The notes under the pieces were generated by a model that was not told the DNA's origin, did not search any database, and worked only from the letters and a program-made list of their open reading frames with translations. The position numbers and the translations under genes are program-made. Source: a virus. Taken from it: DNA of 22,981 bases. The stretch lies in the IMG/VR virus record IMGVR_UViG_3300047352_000258, positions 1 to 22,981 of that record; one strand, given 5' to 3'. Shown here in pieces: positions 1-5,148 of the stretch. The first letter of the stretch is position 1; the number at the start of each line of letters is the position of its first letter.

Positions 1-281
1 ACAGCTTCGATGGGAGCTTTTGCTCTGCAGTAGTGGGAAGGATGCACGCCACCGGCAGAGAGGTGATGGTGAACCACGATTGTTTTGCAGCTTTGCCTTC
101 CGCGGCTGCACAACTGCACAACACCTGCTTGCAGGAACTGCGTGAGCACTACAAACCGGACTGGCTGGTTGAGATGCGAGAGGAGGTCAGCGAAAATGCC
201 GGAATTGACTTGCCGATGCCACCAACTATTGGCGATCTCTGCGAGGGAGAAATAGGCAACAACCCTTACTGCTTCTCGTAA
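1..281 (+). CDS. T7-type single-subunit DNA-directed RNA polymerase, C-terminal fragment (5' end outside window)
   Basis: This is the last ~92 codons of a phage RNA polymerase, the enzyme that would transcribe the phage's own middle and late genes. The frame is open from the left edge (first full codon at 3) to TAA at 279-281. It reads FDGSF...VNHDCFAALPSAA, matching the T7 RNAP C-terminal segment QDGS...IHDSFGTIPADAA. The HD pair at about 75-80 aligns with T7 His811-Asp812, where the Asp is a catalytic metal ligand. The protein ends PYCFS, comparable to the aromatic FAFA 'foot' of T7 RNAP that contacts the active site. A GTG at 33 is not a real start, because the homology continues upstream of it. 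The next gene is the SSB gene after an 84-nt gap, unlike T7, where several genes intervene. Family assignment is firm; the rest of the enzyme is not visible. Confidence 0.9.
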   Translation, partial: SFDGSFCSAVVGRMHATGREVMVNHDCFAALPSAAAQLHNTCLQELREHYKPDWLVEMREEVSENAGIDLPMPPTIGDLCEGEIGNNPYCFS

Positions 282-286
282 TCTTA

Positions 287-324
287 TTCGTGTCTCACTA
301 GGAATGTTGACGAGACGAACCTAG
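287..324 (+). repeat. Interleaved inverted repeats after the RNA polymerase gene
   Basis: Two short inverted repeats overlap here. TTCG-TG-TCTC (287-296) pairs with GAGACGAA (312-319), leaving TG bulged. CTAGG (298-302) pairs with CCTAG (320-324). The arms alternate, so both can form together only as a pseudoknot-like fold. No T-run follows, so this is not an intrinsic terminator. It could be an RNA-processing site, a structured 5' leader, or chance. Confidence 0.3.
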
Positions 325-344
325 GCCTGCATACTCGATCTGCA
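323..344 (+). promoter_or_regulatory. Candidate phage promoter-like element upstream of the SSB gene (site A)
   Basis: The gap before the SSB gene contains AGGCCTGCATACTCGA (323-338). Its core GCATACTC (329-336) closely matches elements in the capsid gap (GGATACTC at 7624-7631) and the tail-fibre gap (GCATACAC at 21823-21830). All three lie 3-9 nt after a GGC and are followed by CTGCAC. The position corresponds to the phi2.5 promoter of T7. The assignment rests only on position and shared sequence within this window. Confidence 0.4.
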
Positions 345-365
345 CACCACCACTGAAGAGCTTTT

Positions 366-1031
366 ATGGCCTCTTACAGATCCGAGATCATCTACACCCC
401 GCCGATGGAGGCGAACTGGGCCAAGGTCCTGGGTAAGGCCCGCGTCCGCGAAGAAGGCGACGAGCCGATGTGGTCCATCGACCTGCTTGGCGACCCCAAT
501 GACGAGGAGGTCACCGAGCTGCGCAACAAGATCCGCGGCTTCATGGTCGAGTGCCACGGCGCCAAGCCCAACGTCTCCAAGAACGGCATGCCGCTCAAGC
601 GTCATGAGGCCAAGGACGACAACGGCGAGATGCAGCCCACCGGTCTGCTTTGCGTCAAGGCCAAGCGCAAGCTGATCAACAAGGCCTTGGGTGCCGAGAA
701 CGCCGGCCCGCTGGTTGTCGATTCGCAGTGCAACAAGTGGCCCGATAGCGAGCTGATCGGCAACGGCTCAATGGTGATCGCCAAGATCCATTTCTGGGGC
801 TGGAACCGCGGCAAGGAAGGCGTTGGCTTGTCCTGCGAGCTGCACGGCATCCAGGTGGTCAAGCACGTTCCCTACAGCACTGAGGAGCCTGCTGACGGTG
901 GTTTCTCCAAGGTTGCAGGTGGCGCTGTCGCACCGCTGGCTGAGGAGTTTGCAGCCACTGATCCTGATGACTTCAGTGATCAGCTGACCGCCGCGGCCGC
1001 TGCCGTCGAGAACCAGGACATGCCCTTCTGA
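366..1031 (+). CDS. Single-stranded DNA-binding protein (T7 gp2.5-like)
   Basis: Encodes 221 residues, close to T7 gp2.5 (232). gp2.5 proteins coat ssDNA at the replication fork and contact the phage polymerase and helicase through an acidic C-tail. The body has the layout of an OB-fold SSB (PNVSKNGMPLK, a Lys-rich stretch near 98-105, IHFWGWNRGKEGVGLSCELHGIQVV near 142-166). The C-terminus is acidic and Ala-rich and ends ENQDMPF: acidic residues with a terminal Phe, the hallmark shared with T7 gp2.5. The ATG at 366 is the first start after the gap; only a weak GAAGAG lies upstream. The TGA at 1029-1031 overlaps the next ATG by one base, suggesting translational coupling with the RusA gene. 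Confidence 0.88.
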   Translation: MASYRSEIIYTPPMEANWAKVLGKARVREEGDEPMWSIDLLGDPNDEEVTELRNKIRGFMVECHGAKPNVSKNGMPLKRHEAKDDNGEMQPTGLLCVKAKRKLINKALGAENAGPLVVDSQCNKWPDSELIGNGSMVIAKIHFWGWNRGKEGVGLSCELHGIQVVKHVPYSTEEPADGGFSKVAGGAVAPLAEEFAATDPDDFSDQLTAAAAAVENQDMPF

Positions 1032-1402
1032 TGCCGCGGATGCGCCAAGCCCGGATCGTTTTGCACGTTCCGTTGATGAGCAAGGCGCGTCCTCGTGCCT
1101 TTCGCGGCCAAGCCGTTCCCTACATGCCTGCTGCCTACAAGAAGTGGAAGGCAAATGTCAGGGCGCAGCTGTCTGAGTGGTGGACCGACCCGCCGCTTGA
1201 AGTCGTCAATGTCCTCTCCATGAGGTTCAAGGGTCCAGCAAGAGCTGACTTGGACAACCTCATGGGCGCTGTTCTCGATTGCGGAAATCAGATCTGCTGG
1301 AAAGACGATCGGGTTTCTGTGATCAGCACCGTCACTGGCCATCACGAAAGGGCACCGGAGAAAGACGCGCAAATCGAACTGAAACTCTGGTATCTGCCAT
1401 GA
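1031..1402 (+). CDS. RusA-family Holliday junction resolvase / crossover junction endodeoxyribonuclease
   Basis: Encodes 123 residues, the usual RusA size (~120). RusA enzymes are dimeric, metal-dependent nucleases that cut Holliday and branched junctions. The protein shows the family pattern: N-terminal VPLMSKARPRAF (residues 13-24), central RADLDNL (71-77) with Asp73 and Asp75, and CWKDDRV (89-95) with Asp92/Asp93, which fit the three conserved catalytic acidic residues. It occupies the genome position of T7 endonuclease I (gp3), a structurally unrelated resolvase, so it probably does the same job of debranching replicated DNA before packaging. It starts at an ATG overlapping the SSB stop (TGATG) and ends in an ATGA overlap with the next gene. 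Function is inferred from motifs; confidence in the family is high. Confidence 0.85.
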   Translation: MPRMRQARIVLHVPLMSKARPRAFRGQAVPYMPAAYKKWKANVRAQLSEWWTDPPLEVVNVLSMRFKGPARADLDNLMGAVLDCGNQICWKDDRVSVISTVTGHHERAPEKDAQIELKLWYLP

Positions 1403-1959
1403 AATGTCCCCATTGCGGGCACGGGAAACACCGTGTCCTGGAAACCCGCACTGACCGCCGTGTTCGTCAGTGCCTCAAGTGCAAAAGAGACTTCTTCACC
1501 ATGGAGACGGTCTGTGCTTTTGCAGGGAAAGAGCTGGGCTGGGTTCCTCAGATGTATGCCATCAGAGAGAACCCGCCGGAGCCTGAGCCAGCCAAGACAA
1601 AACCGCTGACTGCCAAGGGCAAGATCAAGTTCAACCGCTTCCACCCAGCTGAGGTTGGGGCGGAGTTGGACAACGCTCACCCCGCGTTGCGCCATGGCTT
1701 GATCTCTTGGTGGAACGAGGCCCGCTGGTCGAAACACAAGAGCAATGCCTCCTGGACTCAGGGCGCCTGGCTGAGCAACGTCAACCGTGTGCTGGCCATG
1801 CCGCACAACAAGGCGGTGACGTTGGTGCAGCGGGGCATTGAGCAGGGCTGGCAAAGCCTGCAAGAGGACTACGTCAAAGACGTGTCCGCTGCTGATCACG
1901 GCGCCTTCGCACCCAAAAACTCCGCAATGCAGAAGGCGATTGATTCATGGAATCTCTAA
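1399..1959 (+). CDS. Zinc-ribbon protein with NrdR-like N-terminal finger, function unknown
   Basis: Encodes 186 residues from the ATG at 1399, which overlaps the RusA stop as ATGA. A longer reading from 1279 runs inside rusA and is unlikely. The first 36 residues form a four-Cys zinc ribbon: Cys3-X2-Cys6 and Cys25-X2-Cys28, with an Arg/Lys-rich strand and FFTMETV after it. This resembles the N-terminal ribbon of the regulator NrdR (CPxCG...RRRxC..C...FTTxE). There is no ATP-cone domain behind it, so it is not NrdR. The C-terminal half (about 90-165) is Trp-rich, with HGLISWWNEARW, SWTQGAWLSNVNRVL and VQRGIEQGWQSL. It resembles C-terminal tails seen on some phage replication or DNA-binding proteins. 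A DNA-binding or transcription role is plausible but unproven. Confidence 0.65.
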   Translation: MKCPHCGHGKHRVLETRTDRRVRQCLKCKRDFFTMETVCAFAGKELGWVPQMYAIRENPPEPEPAKTKPLTAKGKIKFNRFHPAEVGAELDNAHPALRHGLISWWNEARWSKHKSNASWTQGAWLSNVNRVLAMPHNKAVTLVQRGIEQGWQSLQEDYVKDVSAADHGAFAPKNSAMQKAIDSWNL

Positions 1960-2474
1960 GCGGAGAGACGTTCCTAGCTGGCGTCGAGATGATCCAGCAG
2001 CAGTTGCGGATCAAGCGAGAGGATCACTGGTCACAAGCGGTTTGCAAGCTCAAATTCGTGAGCTTCAAATCTGAGTTTCCAGAGGTCAACGACTCTCAGT
2101 TTTGCTGGGCCTGCGAGCAGTGGATTCAGCAGCACAGCAACCAGGACTACGTGACCTTCCCGTTATGGCGTGAGCTGATGACTCCGCTGTACGCCAACGA
2201 AAACGGGCAGGCCAACCGCAGCTGGGGATTTAAGCGGGATTTGCCTCCTGCCATTGCGCCAAGCGCAGAGCAGAAAGCATTGCTGCCCTCAACTGCCAGG
2301 TCCATTGCTGGCGCTGCTGACCCGCAGAACCGCGATGCCTACGACTCCTTCAGAGCGCCAAGCAGTCATCTGTTGCCTGCCATTACGGCAGCGACTGGTG
2401 ATGGCCTGACGAAAGAGGAATGGGCCAGCTATCTCCGCGAATTAGCGCAGGAGGTCAGTGGAAAGTCTGATTAG
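1947..2474 (+). CDS. Hypothetical protein, 175 aa, in the replication block
   Basis: I do not recognise this family with confidence. The ATG at 1947 lies 10 nt after AGAAGG (1931-1936) and overlaps the end of the zinc-ribbon gene by 13 nt. The N-terminal half is helical-looking and aromatic (HWSQAVCKLKF, FCWACEQWIQQ, VTFPLWRELMTPLYANENG, NRSWGFKRDLPP). The middle (about 100-145) is Ala/Ser/Pro-rich and probably flexible. The end, LTKEEWASYLRELAQEV, could form a short amphipathic helix. No catalytic or metal-binding motif is visible. Tight coupling to the zinc-ribbon gene upstream suggests the two act together, perhaps in replication or gene control, but this is inference from context only. 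Confidence 0.65.
   Translation: MESLSGETFLAGVEMIQQQLRIKREDHWSQAVCKLKFVSFKSEFPEVNDSQFCWACEQWIQQHSNQDYVTFPLWRELMTPLYANENGQANRSWGFKRDLPPAIAPSAEQKALLPSTARSIAGAADPQNRDAYDSFRAPSSHLLPAITAATGDGLTKEEWASYLRELAQEVSGKSD
2449..2454 (+). promoter_or_regulatory. Ribosome binding site AGGAGG for a GTG-start gene
   Basis: A full AGGAGG lies inside the end of the upstream gene, three bases before a GTG at 2458. No ATG is available near the start of this reading frame. The strong site supports GTG initiation, although the spacing is short. Confidence 0.55.
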
Positions 2475-2694
2475 CAAGTCTGAGCTGCAGGGAATCCTGG
2501 AGCGAGGCCTGGTGACCGGCAAGTGGTCAATAGCCCAATTCAATCGTGTCGATTACTGGACTGAGATCCCGATTCGACACATCAACAAGATCCTGCCCTC
2601 TGCTGGGTTTCTGAAGGATCACCCCCAATTCCTTGACATGGATTTCCGTGATTTACCCGCTTTCCAGAGAGCAAACCATCGAGGAGCTTTCTGA
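2458..2694 (+). CDS. Small hypothetical protein, 78 aa
   Basis: No known family is recognised. The start is taken as GTG at 2458, following AGGAGG. It overlaps the upstream gene by 17 nt and the downstream gene by about 47-62 nt depending on that gene's start. The product reads ISKSELQGILERGLVTGKWSIAQFNRVDYWTE and later HINKILPSAGFLKDHPQF. It has mixed charge, no membrane segment and no Cys pairs. Its place in an unbroken coupled series between the resolvase and exonuclease genes supports its being a real gene. Confidence 0.5.
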   Translation: MESLISKSELQGILERGLVTGKWSIAQFNRVDYWTEIPIRHINKILPSAGFLKDHPQFLDMDFRDLPAFQRANHRGAF

Positions 2695-2866
2695 CTACAA
2701 ACTCAGCCGTCCGGTTGAGCTGGACTTCAAAACGCTTGAGGCCTATGCCCATTACGCGAGCGAAAACTACGACGCTGCTTTCAAGGCAGACGATCGTGAC
2801 GCTCAGCAGTGGTGGGACGGTGCCCTGGCAATGGTTCGCTGGATCATCGAAGCGGAGGGCGAATGA
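2633..2866 (+). CDS. Small acidic hypothetical protein, 77 aa
   Basis: No family is recognised. The reading frame begins at TTG 2633 (with AAGGA at 2614-2618, rather far upstream). A GTG at 2648, five bases after a short GGA, would give a 72-residue product beginning IYPLSREQTIEEL. The choice between the two is open. The body is acidic and helical in appearance (TLEAYAHYASENYDAAFKADDRDAQQWWDGALAMVRWIIEAEGE in segments), with no membrane segment or metal motif. It ends in an ATGA overlap with the exonuclease gene, so it is probably translationally coupled to it. Confidence 0.5.
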   Translation: MTWISVIYPLSREQTIEELSDYKLSRPVELDFKTLEAYAHYASENYDAAFKADDRDAQQWWDGALAMVRWIIEAEGE

Positions 2867-3615
2867 GCTATCTGCTTCACGACCTGGAATTTTTTGCCTT
2901 CAGAATTGCTGCCGCCAACACCGAGGATTTTGATTTTGGCGGCGGTGACTGGATTCTTCGCCTTAATCATGACAATGCTCTCATCGCTTTCATCGAGCAC
3001 ATCGAGGAACTGCTCAGCAAGTTCCACTCGCACGATCTCTTCCTCTGCCGTGGAGACGTTAGAAATTTCCGACATGATCTATGGCCCGACTACAAGGCCA
3101 ACCGGAAAGACAGAAGGCGGCCTCCGGGTTATGGCAAATTTCTTGCGCGTCTGAGCGAATACTCGAAGGAGCGTGGTTGGCAGACGGGTGGATTTAAGAA
3201 CGTCGAGGGCGATGACGTGCTCGGGATTTTGCATGAGCCGGGCTGCGTAATCGTCTCTGGCGATAAAGACATGCTCACCCTGCCTGGGCAGCACTGGCGC
3301 GACGGCGAGCTGATCACTATCAGCGAGATGGATGCCAACACTGCTTTTTACAAGCAGACACTGGTTGGTGATACGGCAGACAACTTTCCCGGTTGTCCTG
3401 GAATTGGCGACAAGAACAAGCTATTTCGCTCCAAGGAATGGCTAACTGCCACCACCGAGAAGGAGCTGTGGGCGCTGGTGTTGCATCAGTTCCAGAGGGC
3501 TGGATTCGATGAGCTGTATGCACTCACGCAGGCTCGATGTGCCCGCATCTTGCGTGTTGGCGAATTTGACTTAAAAGCCGGCACTCCTCACCTGTGGGAA
3601 CCACCGGTAATCTGA
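2863..3615 (+). CDS. 5'-3' exonuclease, FEN/T7 gp6 family
   Basis: Encodes 250 residues from the ATG at 2863 (ATGA overlap with the previous stop, GGAGGG at 2854-2859). T7 gp6 is ~300 aa; it removes RNA primers and degrades host DNA 5' to 3'. The metal-site acids of the family are present: Asp7 near the N-terminus, VEGDDVLG (Glu115, Asp117, Asp118), SGDKDM (Asp134, Asp136) and GDTADN (Asp170, Asp173). GDTADNFPGCPGIGDK is the helix-hairpin-helix region. WPDYKANRKDRRRPPGY (74-90) matches the YKANR...P.GY segment of T7 gp6. The end, MARILR-type ARILRVGEF...HLWEP, matches the gp6 C-terminus ARILRFNEY...YLWRP. An in-frame ATG-like start at 2809 lies deep in the upstream gene and is rejected. Confidence 0.88.
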   Translation: MSYLLHDLEFFAFRIAAANTEDFDFGGGDWILRLNHDNALIAFIEHIEELLSKFHSHDLFLCRGDVRNFRHDLWPDYKANRKDRRRPPGYGKFLARLSEYSKERGWQTGGFKNVEGDDVLGILHEPGCVIVSGDKDMLTLPGQHWRDGELITISEMDANTAFYKQTLVGDTADNFPGCPGIGDKNKLFRSKEWLTATTEKELWALVLHQFQRAGFDELYALTQARCARILRVGEFDLKAGTPHLWEPPVI

Positions 3616-3633
3616 TGACAGTTCTTCCTGTTC

Positions 3634-3819
3634 ATGGAATACTTCCCGCCCATTGATGAGCGCTTGGTGGCTGCTTTGGCGGCCAAGTTTCCTGACAGGT
3701 GCCCAGACCTGCAAACGGAGGACAAGCAAGTGTGGTTCAACGCGGGAAGGGCTGACGTTGTGCGTTGGCTGGCACTAAAGCTGGAAGAGCAGAACAACGT
3801 CGAACTGGAGGGGCTCTGA
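3634..3819 (+). CDS. Small conserved phage protein, 61 aa (FPDR...WFNAG type)
   Basis: Encodes 61 residues beginning MEYFPPIDERLVAALAAKFP. The pattern FPDRCPD...DKQVWFNAGRADVVRWL resembles short proteins of unknown function encoded near the portal gene in many T7-like phages, including cyanophages. This is recall of a pattern, not a search result. The start ATG at 3634 has no clear Shine-Dalgarno sequence and follows the exonuclease stop by 18 nt. The stop overlaps the next ATG (TGATG). No catalytic motif is visible. It is predicted soluble and mainly helical. Confidence 0.7.
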   Translation: MEYFPPIDERLVAALAAKFPDRCPDLQTEDKQVWFNAGRADVVRWLALKLEEQNNVELEGL

Positions 3820-4229
3820 TGTGTTTCGGAGGTGGCGGCGGCAGTAGTGGCACGATCACGATGCCCAACACCGGTGCATACGACGGAATGCTGCAAGCTC
3901 AGATGAGCGCAATGCAGTCCCAGATGAATGGGGCGGCGCAGCAAAAGCAGGCTCAACTCCAGCTGGCTCAACAAAAGCAGCAGACCGCTTTGCGGCAGTT
4001 GAGTGAGTACCGGACAGAGCGAGCAGAAGAAGCTGCTTCTGTCGAAGCTGAGGCCAGGCGAATGATGAACCTTGTGGGGCCACCGCCTCCCGAGGAATCT
4101 GCCAAGGCTCCTGTCATTGGCAGCAATCGTTCTACTCAATCATCGAGAGAGAGCGGTAAGCGTGGCCTGCGAATTGGCCGTGCAACAGCCAAGTCTTCCG
4201 GCGTTGGCGCCGGGCTCAACATCGTTTAG
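3819..4229 (+). CDS. gp6.7/gp7.3-like small virion protein, copy 1 (136 aa)
   Basis: First of three tandem small proteins between the exonuclease and portal genes, where T7 has gp6.7 and gp7.3, virion proteins ejected into the host. The N-terminus MCFGGGGGSS resembles the MCFSP start of T7 gp6.7. Residues ~25-80 are Gln/Met/Ala-rich and probably coiled coil (QAQMSAMQSQMN, QQKQAQLQLAQQKQQ). The C-terminus has a basic patch and then GLRIGR...GVGAGLNIV, comparable to the T7 gp7.3 tail KKSLSVARSSGGGINI. The start is the ATG at 3819 (TGATG overlap) with GGAGGGG five bases upstream. Homology is inferred from end motifs and position, since the middle is low complexity. Confidence 0.7.
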   Translation: MCFGGGGGSSGTITMPNTGAYDGMLQAQMSAMQSQMNGAAQQKQAQLQLAQQKQQTALRQLSEYRTERAEEAASVEAEARRMMNLVGPPPPEESAKAPVIGSNRSTQSSRESGKRGLRIGRATAKSSGVGAGLNIV

Positions 4230-4241
4230 GGGGAACTCGTT

Positions 4242-4655
4242 ATGTGCTTCGGAGGCTCACAGTCTGCTGCTGCTCCTGAAATTCAGTATCAGGGGCCCAG
4301 CCAGGCTGACATTGCAGCAAACCAGGCGTCGCTGGATAGCTACCGCGCTCAGACCGAGATGCAGCAAGCGCAGTTTGCTAGTCAGCTAGAGCAGCAAATT
4401 GCTGAAGCTCAGGCTGAAACGGCCAGGATTCAGGCCAAATACGACGAGGAGCTTGCAGCTGCAAGTAGCGCAGCGGCCAGTGCTGGGTCACAAGAGGCGA
4501 CTGACATTTATTCAGTCACAGCAACGCAGACACCAGCAACAGGTGCTCAGACAACAGCGAAGATCAAGCCTAAGAAGAACCAGCGCCGGAGCCTCAAGAT
4601 CGCTTCTGGCAACACTGCTAACCAGGCCGGTTCCGGTCTGAATATCGGGCTTTAG
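4242..4655 (+). CDS. gp6.7/gp7.3-like small virion protein, copy 2 (137 aa)
   Basis: Starts MCFGGSQSAAAPE, sharing MCFGG with the preceding protein, and ends RRSLKIASG...GSGLNIGL, sharing the S/G-L-(R/K)-I...G-x-G-L-N-I tail. The two therefore look like diverged tandem copies. Residues ~25-75 form a likely coiled coil rich in Gln, Ala and Glu (EMQQAQFASQLEQQIAEAQ), followed by a Thr/Ala/Gln linker and a Lys/Arg-rich patch (KIKPKKNQRRS). A good ribosome site, AGGGGGA, lies seven bases before the ATG. By analogy with T7 gp7.3 it would be a virion or ejected protein needed for infectivity. Direct evidence is limited to the end motifs and location. Confidence 0.7.
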   Translation: MCFGGSQSAAAPEIQYQGPSQADIAANQASLDSYRAQTEMQQAQFASQLEQQIAEAQAETARIQAKYDEELAAASSAAASAGSQEATDIYSVTATQTPATGAQTTAKIKPKKNQRRSLKIASGNTANQAGSGLNIGL

Positions 4656-4657
4656 TC

Positions 4658-5146
4658 ATGCAAGGTTGGATTGAAATTTCCCCTGGTGTCTTTGTGTCGC
4701 CCCAGGCGGCAGCTGCGGCTGGCGCTGGTTCGGTCAACAGGGACAGGACTCAGGCAGAAAAGGACGCGATGGCGCGTGAGGCAGAACGTCTCCGCCAGGC
4801 AGAAGAACGTAAGCGGATTGCGGAGGGCCAGCTCGCAAAGATGCAGGAGTTGCAGGCGCAGGCCTCAGCTCAGTCGGCTGCTAACGCGGCTTATGCAGTT
4901 ACTCAGCGTGAGTATTACGAGGGGCAGCGGGCAGACCTTGCCGTCAAGCAAAAGAAAAATCTTGAGGCTGGCCTGGCTGTTGGTTCCTCGTTGCGCATTC
5001 TTTCTGGTCAGCAGCCAAAGCAGGGCAGAAGGGCAAGCATCTCCAGTCGTGGCAAAAGGGCTGGCGGCCCTAGAGCCACCACCTCCTCACTGCGTATTGG
5101 CAACACCGGCAGGGGCTATGGCTCCGGCAACAATCTGAGCATCTAG
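4658..5146 (+). CDS. gp7.3-like small virion protein, copy 3 (162 aa)
   Basis: Third member of the tandem set, two bases after copy 2. It lacks the MCFGG start, beginning MQGWIEISPGVFVSPQAA, but keeps the tail SSLRIGN...GYGSGNNLSI, equivalent to the gp7.3-type C-terminus. Residues ~28-75 are a charged, probably coiled-coil segment (QAEKDAMAREAERLRQAEER, AEGQLAKMQELQAQ). Residues 115-145 are Arg/Lys/Gly/Ser-rich, a likely disordered basic region. Only weak ribosome-site sequence is present, so translation may depend on coupling to copy 2. The portal gene follows after two bases. A role in the virion or head-tail assembly is inferred by analogy. Confidence 0.65.
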   Translation: MQGWIEISPGVFVSPQAAAAAGAGSVNRDRTQAEKDAMAREAERLRQAEERKRIAEGQLAKMQELQAQASAQSAANAAYAVTQREYYEGQRADLAVKQKKNLEAGLAVGSSLRILSGQQPKQGRRASISSRGKRAGGPRATTSSLRIGNTGRGYGSGNNLSI

Positions 5147-5148
5147 CC

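Noticed and set aside
1279-1398. N-terminal extension of the zinc-ribbon protein inside rusA
   Set aside because: The zinc ribbon begins at residue 1 from ATG 1399, which forms an ATGA overlap with the rusA stop; the upstream residues look like a rusA shadow frame.
2809-2862. N-terminal extension of the exonuclease
   Set aside because: The ATG at 2863 has GGAGGG and an ATGA overlap, and T7 gp6-like sequence starts after it.
3765-3818. N-terminal extension of the first gp6.7/7.3-like protein
   Set aside because: It overlaps a conserved small gene, and the MCFGG start at 3819 is shared with the next protein and has a good ribosome site.
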